DNA from: Straminergon stramineum | Lineage: Eukaryota; Streptophyta; Bryopsida; Hypnales; Calliergonaceae | Assembly: GCA_963920665.1 (NCBI GenBank) | Contig: OY987265.1 | Coordinates: 8,437,001 to 8,501,000 of the forward strand | DNA length: 64,000 bases | Direction: 5' to 3' | Shown: positions 38,152 to 48,520 of the stretch, piece by piece | Layout of the letters: the number at the start of each line of letters is the position of its first letter | Position numbering within the stretch: position 1 is the stretch's first letter | Position numbers and translations under genes: made by a program | Notes under the pieces: generated by a model | What the model saw: only the letters and a program-made list of their open reading frames with translations | Databases searched by the model: none | Told to the model about the DNA's origin: nothing

Positions 38152-39471
38152 ATGGTTAGATACTACCAATTTCTGAAAGGTGAGAACCTTGGAACCGGTC
38201 TGGGAAAAGAAGAATTTCTCCTTCGAGTAGCACAATGGTATGCTCAACACACCAGGAATCTTAGTGGCCTTCATGATGCAATGACAACTGTCCCGGGTGT
38301 TGGAGAATATTGCACAAGAGATCCTCATTTAGAAGGTGAAGAAGTTTTCGGATCTCAACAGCGGATGCCAAACTTACCTCTAGGTTCTCAATATGATTCG
38401 CATTGCCATGACAAGGTGAATTTCTCCCGACCCCGTGTAGGAACAAGGTGCACTAGAGCAAATGCAGCTGTAATTTCTCTGAAGACAATTTCTAAAGAAA
38501 CATTACTTCATGTTGACGAAGAAGAACCCCAGGTGTCAAAAAACCCTATGAATGCATCAATAAGATTGGCCTCTTCTCGAGTAACAAGCGTTGAAGAGAG
38601 TGCTTGCGATGAATCCAAATGGCATATTGTTCGCTTGCCTAAGACGTCAGCTAAGGCTTGCTTTGCTTTTCAAGCCCTTACTAGGAAGAAGTGCATCGCA
38701 AAGATTGTACAAGGCAATAAAGGAACTGATGCGCCAACTTACACAAGTGACATGGACAATTACAAGAAGAATAGTATTGAGCGGATACAATTCTTCTTCT
38801 GCAATGATGACATTGAGCGTTGTGTCAAAGGTTCAAAGAGAAAATGGGTTATGTTCAAACCTGAAGTACCAAGCATTTGGTCAGTGGAGTTTGGAACTCA
38901 TCTTACCCCTAAAGAGATTTTAGATCTTCAAAATGCGAGGTTTTGTCTTCCTCAATGTCTTGAAATCTCTTCATATAGGTTGTTTGGAAATGAGAATGTA
39001 CCACCTAGAGTGCTAGAATTTGAAGTCCCACTTTATCTTGTAGAACACTCCAGTACAAGGTTTGGCAAGAAAATTCATAGGAATCCTAGCTCTCCCACAA
39101 CTAAACAAGCAAACAATTGCGTTTCAGCACTTACGGTCAAGACTCTTGTTCGGCAAATTACATTGATACCACATCCTAGATTCGGATTCATCATAACCCT
39201 TGACTTGGGTATAGCCCCTAACGTACAACAATACATAATTACTATAGGTTCATTTCTAGATTATACTTGTTCTAATTTCAAGGAAATGTCAACAGAGGCA
39301 CTAGGAAAGAGAGGACAATGGGCAAACTGCAAGCACTTATATTTTCTATTTATTGTCATATGCAACTTGGATACAGAGGTGGATGTTTTCATTCATGCTT
39401 CAAGCTTCAGCTTCAATGAAGTCAAGCGGATTCTTGAGTGTGGAATCCTAAGGTACACCCAAAATACATAG
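38152..39471 (+). other. Intact 439-codon C-terminal exon with degenerate SWIM finger
   Basis: The longest open frame in the window. It is probably not a gene start: the preceding codon is TAG (38149-38151), and upstream 'VATVDDYVRAFM' continues the same frame back to about 38009. Its last 80 residues, 'TIGSFLDYTCSNFKEM' then 'GQWANCKHLYFLF', form a SWIM zinc finger. The expected CxC reads YxC, so one zinc ligand is missing; CxH is kept. SWIM fingers are common at the C-terminus of Mutator-like transposases. Confidence 0.7.
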
Positions 39472-40309
39472 ATCACTCTAATTAATTCACGACAGTTTGT
39501 ACATAAGTAGTGAAGAGGCACACATGAAAGAATTCCTTGTATTCCCATTCACTTAGTACATGTAGTGAGACTAAAAGGGCCACTACTTTATTTATGCTAT
39601 CTTTGGTTACACACATGTCTACTTCTGACTTGTATTGCACCTCTTTTCACTTTGGTATGATTTCTTGTAAGATTGACTTCAATGTTTGGTTTTCTTAAAA
39701 TGACTTCATATATATATTGATCACGACAAAAATTCCATCCACTCTATTCAATTCCAAGATCCCTATCCATTTTGTAGACTCTAAAGATTTCTATGTATTT
39801 TAAGTCCTAAAACTACGCATTCAGATTCTACAAATTCGTAGAAACAACGTTTGTCGTTATCTGTCTAGAAATTCACTCCATTTCCAAATCCACTTTATAA
39901 TAGATGAACAGGAGACTACTCCCATTTATACCCTAAACCCACCCAATGTCCACAGTTACAGGTTTGAAAGTATATATCCATGCTTACATGTCACATAAGG
40001 ATGGTTAGAGGTTTCAGCCCAACATTTTGCATTCACGGATATAAGTTCATGTCCATGGTTATAGGCTATAAAGTGCATATGAATGCTTATAGGTCACACA
40101 AAGGTGGTTACAAGTTCTAGTCCAACGTTTGAGTCCAACGTTTGAGTCCAACATTTATGTCCACGGTTATAGGACCCTAAACCCTAAACCCCCCTGGAAT
40201 TCATTATAATTCCCAATATTCCCCCAAAAAATGTCCCATTTTTAATCACAAAAATAATTTATTTACAAATTTCTTCTTATTCTCCAAATCCCTACTCAAT
40301 TTCCCTCGC
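39472..40309. other. Right subterminal region of the element
   Basis: Non-coding. It holds inverted copies of the subterminal repeat ('ccacagttacagg' ~39950, 'ccatggttatagg' ~40053, 'ccacggttatagg' ~40161), a triple 15-bp tandem 'gtttgagtccaac' at about 40112-40155, and two telomere-like CCCTAAA units at about 40174-40188. Confidence 0.55.
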
Positions 40310-40363
40310 TCTACACTCCATGCTCCACGCTCCCACTCTACGCTCGTATACTAGCTTCATTGG
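40310..40363 (-). repeat. Right terminal inverted repeat of the large element
   Basis: On the minus strand it reads inward 'ccaatgaagctagtatacg', then 'gagcgtagagtggga' and 'ggagcatggag'. It pairs with 28885-28933. Confidence 0.65.
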
Positions 40364-40372
40364 AAGTCTCAA
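40364..40372 (+). repeat. Right target-site duplication
   Basis: AAGTCTCAA, 8/9 identical to 28876-28884. It lies exactly outside the inverted repeat. Confidence 0.65.
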
Positions 40373-40449
40373 TATACATCATATGTTTTTAAAAGATAGT
40401 GAAAAAAACTCATACCCTCCATAAAACTCCCTTTAGAGAAGTGTGTAAT

Positions 40450-41480
40450 AGAAGAATGAGTGTTTAGCCTTTCTACAACTCCAAATTAAGAGTGTGATAT
40501 GTCCCTAAAAAGCTAAGAAAAAGTTCTATAACCTCTAAAAAATTCACTCAAAACTAAGGTACTATCCGACTTTTATGGTTGGTCAAAGCTTACCCTTCTC
40601 AACTCAAAAGCAACTCACCTATACTTCACTCTCAAGCTTATAACTTTCACATCATAACTCCAAATTAAGAAAATAATAGCAATTTAAAAAAATAAAAAAA
40701 GTATCTACAATCCCTTCAAGTTTTACTTACAACTAAGATATTGTCCAACTTTCATAGTTCTTTAAAGTTCACTCTCTTAAAAATCCAAGGCAACTCTTCA
40801 CCTCTTTACTCCAAAGCTCATAACTTTCACATCAAAACTCCAAACAAAGAAAATAATAGCATTTTGAAAAGCTAACATAAGTATCTAAAATTTCTTTAAG
40901 TTTAATTCAAAAACAAAATACTATTTATCTTTCATAGTCCTTCAAATTTCACTCTCTTAAAAATCCAAGGCAACTCTTCATCCTTTTACTCCCAAGCTTA
41001 TAACTTTCACACACTAACTCCAAACAAAGAAAATAATATAGTTTTAGAAATCTAAAAGAATTATCTATAATATCTACCACTTTAACTAAAAATTAAGGTA
41101 TTGTCCGACTTTCATAGCCCTCCAAAATTCACTCTCTTGAAAACCGAAAGTAGCTCCTCACCTCTTCACTCTCAAACCCATAACTTTCACATACTAACTC
41201 CAAATTAAGAAAATAATATCATTTTGGAAAGCTAAAAGAAGTATCTACAACCTCTATAAGTTTCACTCAAATATAAGGTATTTTCCAACTTTCATACTCT
41301 ACCAAAGTTCATTCTCTTGAAAATTCGAAGCAACTCCACAATACTTCACTCCCAAACTCGTAACTTACACATACTAACTCCAAACTTAGTGAGTACTAGC
41401 TTTCTAGAATCACAAAAACAAGATATATAAGCTCTCAAAATTTTATTGCAAAAAAACTCCATGTATAATGTGCAATAGCT
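40450..41480. repeat. 180-bp tandem satellite, ~5.5 copies
   Basis: The landmark 'actccaaattaag/actccaaacaaag' recurs with its 'c' at 40481, 40660, 40840, 41020, 41200 and 41380: spacing 179, then 180 four times. Other shared words per unit: 'taactttcacat', 'gtatctacaa', 'cactctcttgaaaa'. Units are diverged from one another. No coding capacity. Nucleosome-length arrays like this are typical plant satellites, but five copies are not evidence of a centromere. Confidence 0.88.
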
Positions 41481-42059
41481 TCCCAAAGTGATGGCTCTCC
41501 CAATCAAACAAGGAAGGAAAGAAGTTGAACCTCTACCTCATCCATCACCTCAACCTCCATACCATCTGCCTAAGCTAGTGGATTTTAGCCACTAAAATGC
41601 CATAGGGGCCATAATACATCAAGGAGCCACCTCCTATCCTTCATACGTTTATCCACATCATCTACATGAACTTCTAATTCATTAAAAACAACCAAAGAAA
41701 GGTAAAACAAGCTTTACCTTTTGTTTTTATAACTTCAAACATGCAAACTAAAATATTAAAATATTTTCAAGTATAGAAATTAAAGACCTGAATTCAAATG
41801 TTTGTCAAATAGAAGTAAAAAAGAAGTTCAAGCGGAGTATGACCCCATTTATTTCTTGAGACACTAGAAAAACTCCCCTCTAATTTAACAAACAATTATG
41901 TATTTTTACATAATCAACGCATATATAATGCGACAACAAGGATCTTATCTAAACTATCTGCCACATTTGCATTTGATATTATACTACTTGAACAACATTC
42001 ACACCTGTAGCATTGCTTGTATTAGTAGTGGGTCTTTGTCAACTTTTAGCCATATTGTT

Positions 42060-42704
42060 TTAACCCCTAAATGTCTAAGGCCTATTTGGAGCTTCTTGAA
42101 ATTTGCTCTAAATTGAACAAAAAGTCAACATTTTCATAGGTTGTACCAATTTTTTTGAATTGTAACCGTACAAATTCAAACTAGACATGTTAGAGATCAT
42201 ATAGGAAAAGAAAACATAACAATATCACTTACAGATTGAAAGATTATAGTATTTGATCATGAAGGTGATAAAACTATGAAAATTTTTCAATTCTCTTTTT
42301 GCATGTCAACTCTAAAAAGTTAGTCACTAAAAAAATACGAGGTTATAGGGCCTAGCATGAAAAACCCTAATCAGTTTACGGTTTTTGAAAATCTACTTTA
42401 TAATTTTTTTAAATGTATTTCTAAAGTGATTTTTCTACCAAGATCTAGTGTATTTGAGGCTCATTTCCAAGAACCCTCAACACTACGGGAAGTCAAGATT
42501 GCAATGGGCATCCTTGTACAAAATCTTGAATAGAAAAATCATACTCCTTCATTTTTAAGATCGACTTTTTTATCCTAAAACTAGACTTCAAAAAGAATTC
42601 TCTAAAAATATAAAACTAATAATAATAGCAAATTAGTTGGATTTTACTTAACTTCAAAGTTTTTGAAACACTAGAATTTCGTGCCTCGGGCATTTAGGGA
42701 TTAA
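42060..42704. repeat. 645-bp repeat bounded by inverted TTAACCCCTAAATG
   Basis: TTAACCCCTAAATG at 42060-42073 and CATTTAGGGATTAA at 42691-42704 (one mismatch). Same terminal motif as the 11409-12356 element, but the interior is not obviously the same. AT-rich, non-coding. Confidence 0.6.
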
Positions 42705-43149
42705 AAAAGTAGGAAGGCATCTTACCTTCTTCAAGCTTTGCAATTCGAAATTTAGGTACATTGGCTAGACTGGTGTGCATTTTTATTATTTTCATTTTGG
42801 TGGTATGTTCTTCGTTGATCATGCCCCAATATGAGGTAATAAAATCATAATATAAGCCAAAGGTCTTTTGTAATGAGGCATGAAGATCTGAATTAGATAA
42901 GAACTACCAAATATTTCTCAAATCTTCATTTCCAGAAGATTGTCAAGCATTAGTTAGTTGGTACTTAACCAAGTGGTGGACTAGAAAGTTATGGTCATAA
43001 ATGGTTGTAATAGTGCTCTTATCATGATGCCACATCACTAGCCACGTAGGCTCAGTGAATACTAAAAGCATGCAGGTGGGAATACACTACCAAGTATACT
43101 GCCCAAAATTAATTAAGCTCGCCTTCCAAAGGCCAAGTGGGAACATACC

Positions 43150-43420
43150 CATTAGATGGGATTCAGCTTCCTTGGAGGGCTGTTTCAGGCCAGTTCCCAA
43201 GATTGGGAACCAGCTAGGGCTGGCCAAAATTTTAAATTACTAAAAAATTATTAAATTTTTTTTAAAAATTATTAAAAAATTAAAAAACAAAATAAAAAAT
43301 ATTTAAAAATTAAATTTTTATTATTATCCGACGTGGTTGTCGCCTGACCACGTCAACGAGCTGTTGTGGCCGAGTTCCCATAGTCTTAGAACTTGTGGGA
43401 ACTCGCGGTCTTCTGCAGGA
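43150..43420. other. GC-rich self-complementary segment around an AT-only core
   Basis: Three short stems lie close together: GTTCCCAA/TTGGGAAC (~43194-43209), GACGTGGT/ACCACGTC (~43330-43354) and GAGTTCCCA/TGGGAACTC (~43373-43405). Between the first and second is a run made almost wholly of A and T (43226-43327). No frame in it shows a domain. Confidence 0.45.
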
Positions 43421-44028
43421 GGTCATTCTCATCTAATGCTCATTCTCTTAAAGTCTAAAGCAAGATATTCATGGCATAAGCTTAACAAGCACATGCAGAC
43501 AAAGGGCACGAATACTTTTCACAAACATAATTGCTTGTTTTTTTATCATAGCCAGCTCTCACTAGATTGAAGTGATTGTCGGATAGTTGAATATGAAGCA
43601 ACCATGGTCAATTTCATTAATTTGGCATGATTTTGACCCTAAAAATTGTGACAAATATAAATTCAAAGGTCTAAAATTTAGAATAGGTACGTTATTTGTT
43701 TTATAATGCACATGTGTTTTGAAAGGTGCTAGAGGATTGGAATAGATGATTTTGCAAAATTAACATCAACAAGACATCATAAGTTTTGCTACAAGCTAAT
43801 CCACAAATACTTATGCAGAACTCAACTCTAGGTATTTTATTGTAGGATTCACTAGTTTTTATGTTCCAACACACTATTTTTAGTTGTTTTTTAGGATTTT
43901 CAAATTTTCAAAACATCACCAATTAAATTGTAAATTACTATTTGAAATATATAATTACAACGAACATGTTATCATTTGCTTGAATAAAGCTTTAAAATTT
44001 GAAAATAAAATAAAATTTAATAGTTTTA

Positions 44029-44041
44029 TTGACTAGTGTGA
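44029..44041 (+). repeat. Left 13-bp direct repeat flanking a TIR element
   Basis: TTGACTAGTGTGA, identical to 45382-45394. Confidence 0.75.
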
Positions 44042-44324
44042 CAGGGTTGTTATTTTATAAGCCTGTGAGTGTGAACTTGTGAGCGTGCGAGCATGTGAGC
44101 ACACCATTTTTTAAAGATTCCATAAAATAATTAGCTAAAATTTACTATTTTCAATAAATTTTATTAATACCTATTACCATGGAACTATTGCCATGGATCC
44201 TTGAACAACCTTAATGTGCCATTTATTGGACTTTGCTAGATTTTAAGAAGAAAAAAATTGGTGATGAATTAGGATTCTTTTGAAATCAAATGAGGTTGGT
44301 CCATTGAAATTTAGATTTTTATAA

Positions 44325-44476
44325 TCACTCACCTCTTGCTTCTTGGTACCCTTCGGAGTCGAGGAGAGCCTCCCATAAGTAATAACCGGGGAAAAAAAAC
44401 TTCTTTTGCACACATGCGCGTAGTTGGAGTGCTCCTCTCTGCGCCAAGGGGTACCAAGCAACAAGAAGGGAGTGAT
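44325..44476. mobile_element. Foldback MITE, ~150 bp
   Basis: Inverted arms of about 45 bp: 'cttgcttcttggtaccc' on the left, and its near-complement 'gggtaccaagcaacaag' on the right. The arms include ATCACTC / GAGTGAT at the outside and 'gaggag/ctcctc' inside. GC-richer than its surroundings. No target duplication was resolved. Confidence 0.65.
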
Positions 44477-44649
44477 CAATCAAACGACCACCTGATCAAG
44501 AGAAAAGAGTTGAATCCCTAGGAGGTCCCACAAGAAAAGAATGATCAACTAACATTTAGATATATTTGAGCTCATTCCTTACACATATAATCCCTATCAA
44601 CCAAATATTTTCTTAAAATCTTAAGAATGTTTTCTAAAATGTTAACAAG

Positions 44650-44920
44650 TCCGATTACCAACACATTAAGATAGAAGTGTAGGTATCTCCTCCATTGGCC
44701 TTGAGAAGATCCACACTACTGTAAGATAGTGATCAACAAAAATAGAACTTGGTATGGCTAAGTTCTTTCCACACATGTAATAAAATCTTATTTACAGTTT
44801 TTGTTTTCTAAAATCTAAAGAAATCCAATAATAGCACATCAACAAAAAAATATTGGTGCCTTCCCATTGACCTTGAGAAGGTCCACGTTGTTATAGAACA
44901 ATGATCAAGCAATATTCTAA
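44650..44920. repeat. Two-copy tandem duplication, period ~172 bp
   Basis: 'ccattggccttgagaagatcc' with following 'agtgatcaac' near 44692-44735 recurs as 'ccattgaccttgagaaggtcc' with 'aatgatcaag' near 44864-44910. Confidence 0.7.
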
Positions 44921-45026
44921 ACAAACTTATTTCCATCTACATTCATCTTTCACATCAATTGGGTTCTTCATCTTCATACTGTATACTTCTAGACAAGATT
45001 GAAAATTAGAATTTTCATCTACGTAT

Positions 45027-45180
45027 CACTAGAAGAAATTCATGTTTGCCTCAACAAAATCTACATGATGTGTTTGTTGAGGCAAATGCAAAATCTTTGG
45101 TGAAAAACACAAATTTTGTGTTTGCCTCAACAAACACATCATATAGATTTTGTTGAGGCAAATGCAAATTTCTTTTAGTG
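45027..45180. mobile_element. CACTA-type MITE, 154 bp
   Basis: It starts CACTAGAAGAAATT and ends AATTTCTTTTAGTG. Long inverted arms contain 'tgtttgcctcaacaaa'. TAT flanks both sides (45024-45026 and 45181-45183). Confidence 0.9.
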
Positions 45181-45381
45181 TATCCACGGTAATAGATCCA
45201 TGGTATTAGATACTAAAATTTATGAAAAATAATAACTTTTGATCCAAATTTGAAGATGGAATCTATTTTTAGAAATATCATTAAGTTTTCTAATGCTTTT
45301 TCAAATTTTTGAGTTCAATGCTCACATAATCCCTACTGAGTGCTCATAAGCTCATGCTCACATGCTCACAAAATAGCATTG

Positions 45382-45394
45382 TTGACTAGTGTGA
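45382..45394 (+). repeat. Right 13-bp direct repeat
   Basis: TTGACTAGTGTGA, identical to 44029-44041. Confidence 0.75.
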
Positions 45395-45399
45395 ACCTT

Positions 45400-47050
45400 T
45401 CCCCATACACCCTAAAATTTAAAAAAGACGAAAAAGAAGTTGTGAATGAAATTTAAGCTCTAAAATTTTCTAATATACAAATATACAAAGAAAAATCATT
45501 CAACATTTTGATTTTGATTTTGAATATATTTGATTATTTTTGTATTGATTTTTAAGATGATTCTTCATATCTTTAACTAATATGAAAAGCTTTTGATGAT
45601 TTTATTTTTTGGAAACATGTATTTTAGAGTTTCAATTCTTAGGTGAAAGTTGTAATGACAATTCAAATTTAGAATCAGAAGTGGCATTTTTTAAACCTCA
45701 AAGTATAGTCATTGTTTGAATAATTTAGTTGAAAGTTTGGAAATAAAATTCAACCCGCCTCCTTTGTAATTTTCATTCTTTAAAAGATTATTAAGTCAAA
45801 GTAGATACAAGATAGAAGGAAAAACTAAATTGTTGATAGCTCTAAGATGAAAATTGAAATATATTAATTCCAAAAGTGAGATTGTTTTAGAAAAAAGTTT
45901 AACTATGTGCAATTTTTTAAATTTTAAATAGATAAAATTGAGTTTAAAATTGGATTCAATACATTATTTTTTCAAGAATTTTCTAAGATTGTCCGCATAA
46001 TATCTTCTTCACATTGGTTTCCTCAAAGAAAATTCCAACTCCCATTGGTTGTTCTTAATAACTAGTTTTGGTTTTGGAGGATGTAGTGACTCTTTTGCCC
46101 ACCCTTCTTTGTTCCTTCTTGGTGACCTATTAGGTTGCACTAAATGAAAAGAGGTGGAATTGGGTGCTCCTATCTTTCTTTCTAAAGCCATCCATTAAGT
46201 AAAGAATTTCAAATCTCTTGTTGGAGTGTGAAAGTCTCAAACCCTTTTCTTTTGGATATTTAAATTTTTTAGTCAAACAACCATACCATAAGCATTACCG
46301 GTCAAAGCCCAAAAGTAGATGTAGAAAAGTTGCAGTATGCAATATATATTACATTATCGTGGAAGTTTGAGGAAAAAATTAGTTGCGATTTGAAGAAAAA
46401 TTAGTTTCAAAGTTAGCCATGACTAAAACTTGGTTTTGTACGTAGTAATTTGGAATCACTTCATACTTTGTCAATTTTTTCTTAATACTCCAAAAAAACT
46501 TTTTGTACCTTAGCATATTGGTAGACATCATTTCAAATTGTTGTACTTAAAAATTGAAGGAAGTTGACATTTAATATCAAATTTAAAGTACAATGTGACA
46601 AACATTTCTAATGATGTTGGTTCTCACAATATTCAAATTTTTTTTAGAATTGAGAGTATGGAACTACATTAACCATTTTAGAGAGTATGTAGGTTGCAAC
46701 ATGAACCATTGTTACATCTTAAATAATGCCCTTGCATTTGAAATATTTGTCAAATAGGACAATGAGTTCAACTTATATTTTAAAGCCATATGAATCATTT
46801 TTAGGTTCTTTTTTTTGGTACACAAACTAGATTTTATAACTCACATCATTGATTCAACCAATCAAAAAAATTAAATTATAATTTTCAATATCATCATAAA
46901 GTTCATAACTACTAGACATTATACTAACTTTCATAAAATTGACAGATTTTTTATGTTATTGAACATAGCCCTTATCCTACCTGTGTCAAAAGTAATCTCC
47001 AAGTGTGAAACTTTAGGGTAAATGTAATAGTAGTGAAGATTTCATACTGA
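45400..47050. other. AT-rich intergenic DNA, nothing recognised
   Basis: No domain-bearing frame and no well-bounded repeat. Confidence 0.5.
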
Positions 47051-47149
47051 GCTGATGCTAGAATAAAGAGATTGGAAATCGACAAAATCAAGTTTTTTCA
47101 ATTAGTTGAATCAATTATGAGAGTTTTAAAATCTAATCATCGTTCATCC

Positions 47150-47443
47150 GCCCGTCCACAATTCATCCGCCCGTCTCTCCCAAAGCTGACGAATCTTGGT
47201 GAACTCTCTGTGGAAAATTTGTTGCTTGACCACATTGCTTTGCAGGAACGCGGATGTTGCAGGAAATTGTGGCTATGGCGCCCACTCTACTCCTGCTCAC
47301 CGAACGCCGCACCCCATCGGACACAGCGAAGAATCCTAAGTCGCTGGAAGCCCTCTCTCTCTCCACATTCCCTGCCCCGGCCAGCCATAGCTACCAGGGG
47401 AGCAGCTCTAGCTCGATCGACTCGCTGCGCGCCTGTCTCACCG
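47150..47443 (+). other. Possible 5' exons of an unrecognised gene in a GC-rich island
   Basis: A rise in GC content begins near 47150. A TTTGCAG acceptor (ends ~47247) is followed by an open frame that ends at a strong donor (CACCG/GTAAGT, about 47442). The frame from the ATG at 47266 is alanine-, serine- and leucine-rich ('MAPTLLLLTERRTPSD') and could be a low-complexity or targeting N-terminus. I recognise no domain. It lies ~1.1 kb upstream of the TOR fragment and could be its (possibly chimeric) 5' end or an independent relic. Larger frames overlapping it in other phases look like GC-island artefacts. Confidence 0.35.
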
Positions 47444-48520
47444 GTAAGTAATCAAGAGACTTCCCAGCTCCAATTTCAGCAAAAAATCTTACATTATAAT
47501 CGTGTGGATCTGAGATTTCGCATTCTGGATCAATCCCTTCATTGCGTCGGAGATTCTTCGGAACGTGTGACTTGTCTGGGGTAGCTGAGGTAGTCGAGGC
47601 CTTGCGCTGGATGGATTTTGCAGGAAGGGGCATGGACGAGGCATGTGGAAGAGCAGGCGCGGCCCATCGCTCTTCAAGATGATACGTACTAATTTGACAT
47701 GCTCTTCTGAAATGTTCTTTGGAACCCAATTCTACTGTGGACGATCTTATTGCGATCACTAAGTCAATCCAAAACCATCACTTGAACTTTGATTTGTGTC
47801 ATATTTTCAACCTGTTGTCGCTCAAAATCTCATTTAGTAAGAATGATGGTTACATACCAAATGCAGGACCTAAATAGGATCTTTTTTTATTTGAGATCTT
47901 TAATAAAAAGTGGCCATGGGATACGAGTGCATATTGCAGTGACTGATTTGAAGTTATATTCGTAGCCAGATGCAAGCTGGACTGCACATTGCTGGCTATC
48001 TGTAGGCTTTATTGCTTTCGAAGCAAGTGGGGCATGGATTGGGTTTTCAGGTCAAGTAAGGTTATGGAGTACCTCATGCTACAGCCATCAGAACCTCGTG
48101 CTGAATTAATTCATTCGGAAGATGTGGCGTGGCACTAAGTTAAAGTGGATCGGAACTTATGAACTGACTGGAGTCTTCTTATAGGAAATGTTTTTCAGTA
48201 GAATTGGGCTTTTCACTGATTTTAACATCACGGGGACTAGGCAATTGGGTAAGCCAACCGTGGGAATATTTCTCCACTCCCTTCACTGGCATTGTAGAAA
48301 ATTCTGAGATTAATATTTTAAACAGTGACATACACATCTTGCAAGTAGGTACAAGAAGGTGACTACTACAGGGGGAGGTCTTCCCATGAACGATAGCAAA
48401 GTCTCTCCGTGCGTTGGGTCATATTTATCTTGCCTCTTCATGGTCAATCTTCCCATGATGTTGTCTACTTTTTTCAAACAGTCTATGATTGAAAATATGG
48501 TGGTTGTGGTGGTTGGTCAG

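Larger units (their letters stand above)
35690..39471 (+). pseudogene. Mutator-like transposase (WRKY/GCM1, DDE, SWIM), degenerate
   Basis: Read left to right in about four segments. 35790-36218: acidic N-terminal part. 36242-36630: zinc-finger segment ('YDGHVWLNTHTTNIKN', 'CVGHLRCDNSKFNYLMRR') of the WRKY-GCM1 DNA-binding type. 36663-37780: RNase-H-fold DDE core. 38009-39471: C-terminal part ending in a SWIM finger. The protein would cut and join the element ends. In-frame stops: TGA 36489-36491 and 36998-37000; TAG 37364-37366, 37451-37453, 37670-37672, 37772-37774, 38149-38151; TAA near 37182. Nearly all are explained by CGA to TGA, TGG to TAG or CAG to TAG. One finger cysteine position and one SWIM cysteine are also lost. 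Confidence 0.72.
28885..40363. mobile_element. ~11.5-kb Mutator-like element with ParB-methyltransferase cargo
   Basis: The left end (28885 onward, GGGGAATGCTGGTACGCAAG) pairs with the reverse complement of the right end, which reads TCCAATGAAGCTAGTATACG inward from 40364. Within the TIR core, 28896-28916 against the complement of 40331-40351, 15 of 21 positions match and all six mismatches are transitions. Subterminal copies of 'cctataaccRtgg' face inward at the left (28960, 29048) and in inverted orientation at the right (about 39950, 40053, 40161). The element contains two divergent multi-exon genes: a leftward ParB-like/methyltransferase gene and a rightward WRKY/GCM1-DDE-SWIM transposase. 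All parts are degenerate. The boundary could be off by a few bases. Confidence 0.75.
44042..45381. mobile_element. 1.34-kb TIR element with nested insertions
   Basis: The left end CAGGGTTGTTATTTTATAAG and the complement of the right end CAATGCTATTTTGTGAGCAT pair imperfectly and share 'gtgagcatgtgagc'-like words. A 13-bp perfect direct repeat flanks the element. The ends resemble those at 66 and 57979. It holds a foldback element (44325-44476), a ~172-bp tandem duplication (about 44650-44920) and a CACTA MITE (45027-45180). No coding capacity. Confidence 0.7.

Noticed and set aside
40172..40190. Telomere-like CCCTAAA units
   Set aside because: Only two units, inside the subterminal region of the transposon; not a telomere tract.
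47072..47584. 170-codon + strand frame
   Set aside because: It runs through a likely acceptor, exon and donor without regard to them, and shows no domain. Best explained by GC-rich composition over splice signals.
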